Of a DNA stretch of 22,895 bases, positions 9,162 to 16,473 are shown piece after piece. The notes beneath the pieces are model-generated. The model saw nothing but the letters and a program-made list of their open reading frames with translations. It did no database searches and had not been told where the DNA came from. Origin of the DNA: an uncultured Atopobiaceae bacterium (GTDB taxonomy: Bacteria; Actinomycetota; Coriobacteriia; Coriobacteriales; Atopobiaceae); NCBI GenBank assembly GCA_905233865.1, contig CAJOGH010000001.1, forward strand, positions 1-22,895. The letters are read 5' to 3'. The position numbers were made by a program, and so were the translations under genes. Numbering within the stretch: position 1 is the stretch's first letter; the number at the start of each line of letters is the position of its first letter.

Positions 9162-11228
9162 ATGGATACGGCTGAGCAGCTCAGGAACGTCGCAATCGTT
9201 GGACAGGGAGGCACGGGCAAGACCACGCTGGCCGAGGCGATGCTCCATCTGTCGGGGCGGACCAGCCGCCTTGGTGGCGTGAACGGCGCCAAGCCCAACC
9301 TTGACTATGACGACGAGGAGCGTCGCCGCGAGTTCTCGATATCCACTGCCATAGCTCCTGTCACGTGGAAGGGCGTGCGCATCAACGTGCTTGATGCCCC
9401 CTGCTACCCCGACTTTATCGGCGATGCCTACGGTGCCATGAGCGTGTGTGAGACGGCGCTCTTTGTTGTCGACGCCACGGCATCGGCGCAGCACACCACC
9501 ACGCGCCTGTGGTACGCGGCCGAGGACCTGTCGCTCTCGCGCGCGATCTTTGTCAACCGTGCCGACCACGAGGAGGCCGACTGGGACACGACCATCGCGC
9601 AGCTCAGGATGCGCATGGGCAACCGCCTGGGCATCGTCACGCTCCCCTGGGGGTCTGGCGCGGACTTTCGGGGCATCATTGACGTCGTGCACATGCGCGC
9701 CCGGCACCTTGAGGGCGGCAAGCCGGTCGAGGAGGACGTGCCCCCCGAGCAGATGGACCGTGCGCTTGAGGCGCGCGACGCCCTTACCGAGCTGGTGGTC
9801 GAGGCCGATGATGACCTCATGCTTAAGTACCTGGACGGGCAGGAGATCGCCCAGGAGGAGCTTGAGGGCCTGCTTCACGAGGCCATGCTCAAGCGCATCT
9901 TCGTCCCCGTCTTTGCCGGCAGCTGCCTGCGCGAGGAAGGCGTCATCTCGCTGATGGACAACGCCGCGTCCTACTTCCCCGCCCCTGCCGACTTTGGCCC
10001 CATCCCCAACGTGAACGGTCGTCCCATCGCCATCGACCCGGGCGACACGCGCCCCGTGGCCTTTGTGTTCAAGTCCCTGGTGGACCAGGGCAACGGCCGC
10101 CTCTCGTTCATCAAGGTCGTTGCGGGTACCCTACGGCCCGGCGACGAGCTCGTGTGCGCCCGTACGCGCAAGGCGGTGCGCATGGGTCACATCCAGTCCA
10201 TGTGCGGGCGCGAGACCTCGGACATGGGGGCCGCTTCCGCAGGCGACATCGTCGTCGTGCCCAAGCTCGACGCGCTCACGGGCGACACGCTCTCGGCCAC
10301 GGGAAAGGTCGAGGCGGAGGCGTTCCGCTTTCCCAACTCGCTCTACCGTATTGGCATCGAGCCCGAACGACGCGGCTCGGAGGACAAGGTCTTCTCGTTC
10401 CTTGAGAAGTCCTGCGCGGCCGACCCCACCATGTCGGTGGCGCACGACGAGGACACGGGCCAGACGGTCATCTCTGCCATCGGCGAGGCGCAGGTGAGCG
10501 TCCTTCTGGACCGTCTTGAGGCCCGCACGGGACTCACCGCGCGCACCGTCGCGCTCAAGATCCCGTATCGCGAGACCATTCGTCGCACGGCAACGGCGCA
10601 GGGCAGGCACAAGAAGCAGACGGGCGGCGCCGGTCAGTACGGTGACTGCTGGCTGCGCCTTGAGCCCAACCCCGGGGGTGGGTACGAGTTCGTCGACGAG
10701 GTCGTGGGCGGGCACATCCCCCGTGGCCTCATCCCCGCGGTCGACAAGGGCGTGCAGGAGACCATGCGCGAGGGCGTGCTGGCGGGCTATCCCATGATCG
10801 ACGTCCGCTGCGCGGTGTACGACGGCTCGTATCACTCCGTTGACTCGAACGAGATGGCGTTTCGTACGGCAGCGCGCATTGGCTTTACCGCCGCGGCCCT
10901 TGCGGCAGAGCCTGTCATCCTCGAGCCCATGGCGCACCTGACGGTCACGGTGCCCGAGTCGTACGCGGGGTCGATCATGGGTGACATATCGGCCTCGCGC
11001 GGCCGCGTGGAGGGGATGGACGCAGCCGAGAGCTCCTTTGAGCCTACGACGGTCATCCATGCCACGGTGCCGTTTGCCGAGGTGACCGACTATGCCACGC
11101 GCCTGCGTTCCCTCAGTCGCGGCACAGGTGAGTTCGAGCTCGAGCTTGAGGGATACGAGCAGGTGCCCCATGCCGTCCAGGAGGAGCTTGCCGCAGCCTA
11201 TGCCGAGCGTCGTGCGTCAGGTAAGTAG
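9162..11228 (+). CDS. Elongation factor G-like protein (EF-G paralogue)
   Basis: The 688-residue protein has all five EF-G domains: G domain (about 1-265), II (about 290-375), III (about 380-460), IV (about 465-585) and V (about 590-680). It is close to canonical EF-G in length but departs at key GTPase motifs. The P-loop is GQGGTGKTT (14-22). The switch I RGIT is replaced by REFS. The G3 motif DTPGH reads DAPCY (78-82), so the invariant Gly is Cys and the catalytic His is Tyr. G4 reads NRAD (132-135). This places it in the actinobacterial EF-G2-like group, some members of which are reported to lack normal ribosome-dependent GTPase activity. The start ATG follows GAGGAG. It stands alone, 120 bases after IIA and 184 before the atp region. 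It is not the main fusA, which normally sits with rpsL/rpsG/tuf. Confidence 0.87.
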   Translation: MDTAEQLRNVAIVGQGGTGKTTLAEAMLHLSGRTSRLGGVNGAKPNLDYDDEERRREFSISTAIAPVTWKGVRINVLDAPCYPDFIGDAYGAMSVCETALFVVDATASAQHTTTRLWYAAEDLSLSRAIFVNRADHEEADWDTTIAQLRMRMGNRLGIVTLPWGSGADFRGIIDVVHMRARHLEGGKPVEEDVPPEQMDRALEARDALTELVVEADDDLMLKYLDGQEIAQEELEGLLHEAMLKRIFVPVFAGSCLREEGVISLMDNAASYFPAPADFGPIPNVNGRPIAIDPGDTRPVAFVFKSLVDQGNGRLSFIKVVAGTLRPGDELVCARTRKAVRMGHIQSMCGRETSDMGAASAGDIVVVPKLDALTGDTLSATGKVEAEAFRFPNSLYRIGIEPERRGSEDKVFSFLEKSCAADPTMSVAHDEDTGQTVISAIGEAQVSVLLDRLEARTGLTARTVALKIPYRETIRRTATAQGRHKKQTGGAGQYGDCWLRLEPNPGGGYEFVDEVVGGHIPRGLIPAVDKGVQETMREGVLAGYPMIDVRCAVYDGSYHSVDSNEMAFRTAARIGFTAAALAAEPVILEPMAHLTVTVPESYAGSIMGDISASRGRVEGMDAAESSFEPTTVIHATVPFAEVTDYATRLRSLSRGTGEFELELEGYEQVPHAVQEELAAAYAERRASGK

Positions 11229-11352
11229 GAGCCATACCGCTTGTCGATTGGCAGTGCCCTGCGCGAGACGTTCGCTGCCGTCGTTAGCTGGACTTTTGCT
11301 GAAACCTTCTGGGGAATGTGGGCTTGGTGTGGTCTTGGGTTTTCATAGGTGG

Positions 11353-11381
11353 TTACGTTTTGGGCAAAAGAGGGCTACACT
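11353..11381 (+). promoter_or_regulatory. Weak candidate promoter for the ATP synthase operon
   Basis: TACACT (11376-11381) is a plausible -10 box and is identical to that proposed before the PTS genes. Seventeen bases upstream is only TTACGT, a poor -35. Transcription would start near 11388, about 25 bases before the first gene. Nothing better is visible in the gap 11229-11412, which contains no other convincing element. Confidence 0.25.
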
Positions 11382-11412
11382 TGAGCGACGTGCCAACGAC
11401 GAAAGGCAGGAC

Positions 11413-11709
11413 GTGGCAGAGTTTTTGCTGGCAGTCATCGGGGTGGCGTGTGGCCTTCTGGCCTCCGTCCCCATGCTGTACATCCTGCGCGCCGTCCGAG
11501 CGCACGATCGCAGGATCTTGTCGCCCCTGATGGCCGGGCTTGCGAGCGTCGGGCTTTCGCTTGTCTTTTTGACGGCGACGGTCGCGGTGCTCTCGAGGTT
11601 TGACCGCGGGGGTGTGGTTGTCCTGGGAGCGGCCGAGTGTGTTTCGTTCTTGTCGGTATGGGTATACGTTGCCGTGCAGACGAGGCCTCAAGACCGCCCG
11701 AGGGCGTAG
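11413..11709 (+). CDS. Small three-helix membrane protein at the head of the ATP synthase operon (AtpI position)
   Basis: A 98-residue protein starts at GTG 11413, with AAAGG six bases upstream. No in-frame ATG exists nearby. Three hydrophobic helices are visible at about residues 2-24, 36-62 and 69-91, separated by short charged loops (RAVRAHDRR; SRFDRGG). The tail QTRPQDRPRA is basic and proline-rich. It ends 15 bases before atpB, so it is almost certainly part of the operon. Position and size fit AtpI or AtpR-type accessory proteins, which in other bacteria help assemble the c-ring or deliver Mg2+. I see no sequence motif that proves membership, so the function is inferred from position only. 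Confidence 0.65.
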   Translation: MAEFLLAVIGVACGLLASVPMLYILRAVRAHDRRILSPLMAGLASVGLSLVFLTATVAVLSRFDRGGVVVLGAAECVSFLSVWVYVAVQTRPQDRPRA

Positions 11710-11724
11710 GGAAGGGAAGAACAC

Positions 11725-12540
11725 GTGGACATTATTCTGGGCATCTTCAACGCACTGCCCGAGATGGTCAACGAGCTTGTCTCGAGTTTCCTTTCGACAC
11801 CCATTCGCGGTGACCTCATCTTTGGCTACACCCAGTACACCTTCTGGCTGTTCGTCGCTGTGGCGCTGCTCGTGGTGGTGTTCGCCGTCTTCGTGAAGAA
11901 GCAGTCCGCGAGCCTCGTGCCGCAGGGCCGCTTTGTCAACGCGGTCGAGTTCGTGGTCGAGTACACCCGCGACAACATGGTCAAGGCCGTCGTTGGTAAG
12001 ACCTGGCGCACGCACTTCCCGTTCATCGCGACGCTGTTCTTCTTCATTCTCGTCAACAACATCGTGGGCATCATCCCTGGCTGCCACCCGGGAACCGGCA
12101 CCATCTCGGTGACCGCCGCCCTGGCAATCGTCGCCTTCATCTACTTCATCTATGTGGGCATCAAGAAGCATGGCGTGCTGGGCTATCTCAAGACCTTCAC
12201 GCACGGGCTCAAGGGACCCATGGCCGCGCCCATCTGGCTCATTGAGCTCTTCTCGACCTTCCTTCGTCTGATCACCCTGGCCGTCCGACTCTTTTGCAAC
12301 ATGTTCGCCGGCCACATCGTCATGGGCACGTTTGCGATCCTTACGAGCGTCTTTGCCCAGCAGATCCTGACGTTTGCCGAGCAGGGTGCCGCTGCGATCG
12401 CGGCCTCGGGCGTGTCGGTGGTGTGGGAGCTCATCCTCATCATCATCTATGCGGTCGAGCTTATGGTCGCGGTCATCCAGGCATTTGTCTTCGCGCTTCT
12501 CACGGCCGTCTACGTTCAGACGTCCGAGGAGGAGATTTAG
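11725..12540 (+). CDS. atpB: F-type ATP synthase subunit a
   Basis: This 271-residue membrane subunit of Fo forms the ion half-channels beside the c-ring. Hydrophobic helices are at about residues 38-58, 97-117, 126-147, 170-205 and 232-264. The signature LAVRLFCNMFAGH carries the essential Arg at residue 188, and the last helix contains Q252 in VIQAFVFALLTAVYV, which matches the conserved Gln of the E. coli protein. The start is GTG 11725 behind a GGGAAGGGAAG purine tract. It is followed by a 90-base gap holding a hairpin before atpE. Confidence 0.95.
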   Translation: MDIILGIFNALPEMVNELVSSFLSTPIRGDLIFGYTQYTFWLFVAVALLVVVFAVFVKKQSASLVPQGRFVNAVEFVVEYTRDNMVKAVVGKTWRTHFPFIATLFFFILVNNIVGIIPGCHPGTGTISVTAALAIVAFIYFIYVGIKKHGVLGYLKTFTHGLKGPMAAPIWLIELFSTFLRLITLAVRLFCNMFAGHIVMGTFAILTSVFAQQILTFAEQGAAAIAASGVSVVWELILIIIYAVELMVAVIQAFVFALLTAVYVQTSEEEI

Positions 12541-12592
12541 GGCATCACGCCCGAGAAAGGGTTACACGGCGCTCGCGCCTGTACATAGCTAG

Positions 12593-12613
12593 TTGCCCGC
12601 ATAGGGCGGGCAA
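12593..12613 (+). promoter_or_regulatory. Intercistronic hairpin before atpE
   Basis: A perfect 8-bp stem, TTGCCCGC with GCGGGCAA, has a 5-base loop and ends 5 bases before the atpE ribosome binding site (AAAGGAGG, 12619-12626). It has no T-tract, so it is unlikely to be a full terminator. Position suggests an RNA processing or stability element that helps raise c-subunit output relative to subunit a. Confidence 0.5.
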
Positions 12614-12630
12614 GCAACAAAGGAGGAATC

Positions 12631-12825
12631 GTGGGAGTCATCGGATATGGTCTCGGCGTCATCGGAGCCGGCCTTGGTATTGGTCTTGCAGCGTACGGCT
12701 ACACCACCTCTACCGCTCGTCAGCCTGAGATGCAGGGCACGCTGTTCACTGGCTTCATCCTTGCGTCCGCGTTCGTCGAGGCGCTCGCGCTTATCGGCTT
12801 CGTTGTCGCGCTGGTCGTCAAGTAA
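12631..12825 (+). CDS. atpE: F-type ATP synthase subunit c
   Basis: The 64-residue, two-helix proteolipid forms the rotating c-ring. Helix 1 has the Gly-rich packing motif (GAGLGIGLAAYG). The polar loop is ARQPE (29-33). Helix 2 carries the ion-binding carboxylate Glu50 in GFILASAFVEALALIG. Sodium-type c subunits have Gln in helix 1 and Ser/Thr after the Glu; here these positions are Ile17 and Ala51, so proton coupling is the better inference. GTG is the start, behind the near-perfect AAAGGAGG. The protein is shorter than E. coli AtpE (79 residues), with little N-terminal tail. Confidence 0.95.
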   Translation: MGVIGYGLGVIGAGLGIGLAAYGYTTSTARQPEMQGTLFTGFILASAFVEALALIGFVVALVVK

Positions 12826-12853
12826 GAGAAGCCACTTGTTGGAGGCAACCGTA

Positions 12854-13462
12854 ATGAACACACACGCAAACGTCGCGCACCGCCTTGGTGCGTCTGCCGC
12901 AATCGGAACCGTGGCCCTTGCTCTGCCGAGCGTTGCGGTGGCCGAGGGCGGTGCGGATGCATCCATCCTTCTGCCCAAGCCAAGCGAGTTCATCCCGGCC
13001 CTTATCGCCTTCCTGATCATCTGGGCGATCCTGGCCAAGCTCGTGTGGCCCAAGGTTCTCGCGAACCTCGACGCCAGGCAGAAGAAGATCGCCGACGACC
13101 TGGACGCTGCGGAGCAGTCGCGCCGCAAGGCCGCCGAGGCCCAGCGCACCTATGAGGCCAAGATCGCCGAGGCCCGTCACCAGGCCGACGACATTGTCGC
13201 CGTGGCCAAGCGCTCGGCTGAGGAGGAGCGGGGCCAGATCCTGGCCAAGGCCCAGGAGGATGCGGCCAACGTGGTCTCCAAGGCTCACGACGCCGTCAAC
13301 ACCGAGCGTCGCAAGGCCATGATCGAGCTGTCCAGCTCCGTGGTCGACCTCTCGGTGGACATCGCGTCCAAGATCATTGGTAACAGCCTGAGCGAGGACC
13401 AGCAGCGCGAGCTCGCTGCCAAGTATCTTGACGAGGTGGTCAGCCCAAATGACAACGCGTAA
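12854..13462 (+). CDS. atpF: F-type ATP synthase subunit b, with signal-peptide-like N-terminus
   Basis: This 202-residue peripheral-stalk subunit links Fo to F1. The usual b membrane anchor lies at about residues 46-65 (FIPALIAFLIIWAILAKLVW), followed by a long charged, Ala-rich coiled coil to about 180 that contacts the delta subunit. It carries an extra N-terminal hydrophobic stretch (about 11-30) preceded by His/Arg and ending in AVA-E, which resembles a signal peptide with a cleavage site after Ala30. The start ATG has GGAGG 8 bases upstream (12841-12845). The longer open frame to 12647 overlaps atpE and has no family similarity. The 3' end overlaps atpH by 14 bases. Confidence 0.93.
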   Translation: MNTHANVAHRLGASAAIGTVALALPSVAVAEGGADASILLPKPSEFIPALIAFLIIWAILAKLVWPKVLANLDARQKKIADDLDAAEQSRRKAAEAQRTYEAKIAEARHQADDIVAVAKRSAEEERGQILAKAQEDAANVVSKAHDAVNTERRKAMIELSSSVVDLSVDIASKIIGNSLSEDQQRELAAKYLDEVVSPNDNA

Positions 13463-13916
13463 GGATCAGGACAAGGTCGAGGCCTACGCCCGCGCACTGC
13501 TCGAGGCAGCGCGTCAGGAGGGTCGTGCAAACGCCGACCTGGTGCAGGTCAACCATGCCCTCAAGTTCACACCTGAGGTGCTCGAGACCCTCACCGCCAT
13601 GCGTGCAAGTGGCGACACCGAGCTCTTTGACGAGGTCGCGGAGCGCTACAAGTCCTACATCGACGCCGACGACCAGACCGTGTCGGTGACCATCACCACG
13701 TCGGTGCCCCTTGACGACAAGCTTCGCGCCAAGGTCATGGACATGGGCAAGGACTTCTTTGGCGTGCCCATCTACCTTATCGAGCGCGTTGACCCCAAGA
13801 TCATCGGCGGCGTGGTGCTCGAGGCTCGTGGTCATCGCTACGACGCCTCCGTTCGTGCCCAGCTCGCGAACATCCGCAAGACGCTCGCGTCCGCCTATAT
13901 CGGAAGTGAAGACTAA
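13449..13916 (+). CDS. atpH: F-type ATP synthase subunit delta
   Basis: This 155-residue F1 subunit caps the alpha3beta3 head and binds the b stalk. The C-terminal signature DPKIIGGVVLEARGHRYDAS, followed by VRAQL, is characteristic. I chose ATG 13449, inside the end of atpF, because it gives the usual start (MTTRKDQDKVEAYARALLEA) with GAGGTGG upstream; an in-frame ATG at 13428 would add seven residues. The protein is a little shorter than E. coli delta (177). The stop overlaps the atpA start (TAATG), which points to translational coupling. Confidence 0.93.
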   Translation: MTTRKDQDKVEAYARALLEAARQEGRANADLVQVNHALKFTPEVLETLTAMRASGDTELFDEVAERYKSYIDADDQTVSVTITTSVPLDDKLRAKVMDMGKDFFGVPIYLIERVDPKIIGGVVLEARGHRYDASVRAQLANIRKTLASAYIGSED

Positions 13917-15550
13917 TGACAGACACGATCAGCTCTGAGGAGATCCTCTCGACGCTGCGCTCGCAGCTCGATGCCATCTCCGCTCACGTTGACCAGCAGG
14001 AGGCCTCGGTGGTCGTCGAGGTCGGAGACGGCATTGCGCACATCTCTGGCCTTCGTACCGCCATGGCCGGCGAGCTCCTCGAGTTCACAAGCTCTGACAC
14101 GGGCCGCAGTGTGTTCGGCCTCGCGCAGAACCTCGACGAGAACGAGGTCGGTGCCGTCCTCTTTGGCGACGTCGACGCCATCCGCGAGGGTGACGAGTGC
14201 CGCACGACCGGCCGCGTCATGGACATTCCCGTTGGCCGCGCCATGCTCGGTCGCGTGGTCAACCCCCTGGGTCAGCCCATTGACGGCCGTGGTGCCATCG
14301 ACACGACGGCTACCCGCCCCATCGAGTTCAAGGCGCCTGGCATCATGCAGCGCCAGCCCGTGTGCGAGCCCGTTCAGACCGGCCTGCTTGCCGTCGACGC
14401 CATGGTGCCCGTCGGCCGCGGCCAGCGCGAGCTCATCATCGGCGACCGCAAGACGGGCAAGACCGCCATTGCCATCGACGCCATCGTCAACCAGCGCGAC
14501 ACCGATATGATCTGCATCTACGTCGCCATTGGCCAGAAGGCCTCGACGGTCGCGTCCATCCGCGAGACGCTCAAGACCCACGGCGTCCTGGACAAGACGA
14601 TCATCGTCTCGGCCACGGCTGCAGACTCGGCGCCCATGCAGTACATCGCGCCCATGGCTGGCGCCGCGATTGGCGAGTACTTCATGTACAACGACGCCGA
14701 CGGCAACCCCGCCGACGCCGAGCACCCCGGCGGCCACGTTCTGGTCGTCTACGACGACCTCTCCAAGCAGGCCGTCGCCTACCGACAGATGTCGCTGACG
14801 CTGCACCGCCCGCCCGGGCGCGAGGCCTATCCCGGCGACATCTTCTACCTGCACTCCCGCCTGCTCGAGCGCGCCTGCAAGATGAGCGACGAGCTGGGTG
14901 GCGGCTCCCTGACGGCGCTGCCGATCATCGAGACGCAGGAGGGCGACGTCTCCGCCTACATCCCGACCAACGTGATCTCGATTACCGACGGTCAGATCTA
15001 TCTGCAGTCCAACCTGTTCTTCCAGGGCCAGCGTCCCGCAGTTGACGTGGGCATCTCTGTTAGTCGCGTAGGTGGCTCGGCGCAGATCAAGGCCATGAAG
15101 CAGGTCGCTGGCACGCTGCGCCTGGACCTTGCGAGCTACCGTGAGAAGCAGGCCTTCTCGCAGTTTGGCTCGGACCTCGACGCTACCACGCAGTACCAGC
15201 TCAATCACGGTGCGCGTATGATGGAGGTCCTCAAGCAGGACCGCTACTCCGCGCTTGCCGTCGCCGACCAGGTCCTCACGCTCTTTGCGGGCAAGGAGGG
15301 CTACCTGGACGACCTGGACATCGAGATGGTGATTCCGTTCCGTGACGAGATGGTCGCCTACATGCGCGAGCGTCATGACACCGTCCGCAAGCTCATCACC
15401 GAGGACCGCATCTCCGACGCGCTCGCCGACCGCATCAAGGGTCACCTTGACAGCTTCAAGAAGCGCTTCATGGACGAGCACGGCCTCAACAAGGACGTCG
15501 ACATCGAGGCGATCCTTGCCGAGGCCACGGCCGCAAAGGCTAAGGAGTAG
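13916..15550 (+). CDS. atpA: F-type ATP synthase subunit alpha
   Basis: This 544-residue nucleotide-binding but non-catalytic subunit belongs to the F1 head. The Walker A motif GDRKTGKT is at 176-183 and the arginine finger lies in SVSRVGG (Arg384). The beta-barrel start (VVVEVGDGIAHISGL) and the C-terminal helical domain are intact. The length is typical, slightly above E. coli (513), mainly through a longer C-terminal tail rich in Ala/Lys. It starts at the ATG that shares a base with the atpH stop. Confidence 0.97.
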   Translation: MTDTISSEEILSTLRSQLDAISAHVDQQEASVVVEVGDGIAHISGLRTAMAGELLEFTSSDTGRSVFGLAQNLDENEVGAVLFGDVDAIREGDECRTTGRVMDIPVGRAMLGRVVNPLGQPIDGRGAIDTTATRPIEFKAPGIMQRQPVCEPVQTGLLAVDAMVPVGRGQRELIIGDRKTGKTAIAIDAIVNQRDTDMICIYVAIGQKASTVASIRETLKTHGVLDKTIIVSATAADSAPMQYIAPMAGAAIGEYFMYNDADGNPADAEHPGGHVLVVYDDLSKQAVAYRQMSLTLHRPPGREAYPGDIFYLHSRLLERACKMSDELGGGSLTALPIIETQEGDVSAYIPTNVISITDGQIYLQSNLFFQGQRPAVDVGISVSRVGGSAQIKAMKQVAGTLRLDLASYREKQAFSQFGSDLDATTQYQLNHGARMMEVLKQDRYSALAVADQVLTLFAGKEGYLDDLDIEMVIPFRDEMVAYMRERHDTVRKLITEDRISDALADRIKGHLDSFKKRFMDEHGLNKDVDIEAILAEATAAKAKE

Positions 15551-15555
15551 CGCGG

Positions 15556-16473
15556 ATGTCCAATCTTCGCGAGATATCGAGGAGGATGGCGTCGGTCAAG
15601 TCGACGATGCAGATCACGCGCACGATGGAGATGGTCTCCACGGCCAAGATCCGCCGCGCCCTCGAGCGTTCCGAGGCTGCCGCCCCGTACAAGGACGCCA
15701 TCAAGCGCATCCTTGCCAACGTGAGCAACGCTGGTGGCGACACCGCCCAGCAGCCGCTTCTGCGCACCCACTTTGACGAGAAGAACGTGCTCTTCATCCT
15801 CGTCGCGTCAGACCGCGGCCTGGCGGGCGGCTTTAACATCTCGCTCCAGCGAGAGGTTCAGTCCGAGATGGAGCACTTCCGTCGCCAGGGCGTCGATTGC
15901 CAGCTGATCACCTGTGGCCGCAAGCCCACCGACTACTTCACCTATCGCGGGGTCGAGCCGGTCATGTCGTTTACTGGCCACTCCTCGGAGCCCACGATGG
16001 ACGATGCGGACCGCATTGCCTCGTACGCCATGGACGGCTACGTGTCTGGCAGGATCGACCGTGTCGTCCTGTACTATCAGCACGCTCGCAACCGCGTGGA
16101 CCAGGACCTCGTCATGGAGCAGATTCTGCCCCTGCGCGCCGAGGACCTGACCATGCCCAACGAGCCGCGCAACCCCGAGGCCGTCGAGCACGTCGGCGGA
16201 AAGGTGTACTCCACGTTCACCTTTGACCCCTCGCCCTCCGAGGTCCTGGGATATCTGATTCCCGCCTATATCCGTACCGTCATCTTCCACGCACTCCTGG
16301 ACTCGGCCGCCGCCGAGCATGGCGCGCGCCGTCGCGCCATGCAGTCGGCTACCGATAACGCTCAGGAGGTCATCACGAGCCTCAGTCGCACGTACAACCG
16401 CGTTCGACAGGGGTCCATCACCACCGAGCTCAACGAGATCATCGGCGGTGCCGCCGCATTGGAGGACAACTAA
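15556..16473 (+). CDS. atpG: F-type ATP synthase subunit gamma
   Basis: This 305-residue central shaft turns inside the alpha3beta3 ring. Both coiled-coil ends are recognisable: N-terminal REISRRMASVKSTMQITRTM and EMVSTAKIRRAL, and C-terminal ATDNAQEVITSLSRTYNRVR with QGSITTELNEIIGGAAAL. The start has AAGGAG 8 bases upstream (15542-15547), inside the end of atpA. The stop overlaps the atpD start by one base (TAATG). Confidence 0.96.
   Translation: MSNLREISRRMASVKSTMQITRTMEMVSTAKIRRALERSEAAAPYKDAIKRILANVSNAGGDTAQQPLLRTHFDEKNVLFILVASDRGLAGGFNISLQREVQSEMEHFRRQGVDCQLITCGRKPTDYFTYRGVEPVMSFTGHSSEPTMDDADRIASYAMDGYVSGRIDRVVLYYQHARNRVDQDLVMEQILPLRAEDLTMPNEPRNPEAVEHVGGKVYSTFTFDPSPSEVLGYLIPAYIRTVIFHALLDSAAAEHGARRRAMQSATDNAQEVITSLSRTYNRVRQGSITTELNEIIGGAAALEDN

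Noticed and set aside
11250..11279. Possible hairpin GGCAGTG/CGCTGCC after the EF-G-like gene
   Set aside because: The stem is short with a wobble pair and a 16-base loop, and no T-tract follows directly; not enough to call a terminator.
11316..11348. Ten-codon peptide MWAWCGLGFS before the ATP synthase operon, like a Trp attenuation leader
   Set aside because: The two Trp codons are not tandem, no alternative hairpins or terminator follow, and the downstream genes have no link to tryptophan.
12647..12853. Longer atpF start overlapping atpE
   Set aside because: The extra residues are an out-of-frame reading of atpE; ATG 12854 has its own GGAGG.
13913..15481. 522-residue open frame on the minus strand opposite atpA
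   Set aside because: Shadow of the codon bias of atpA; composition is typical of antisense frames and no motif is seen.
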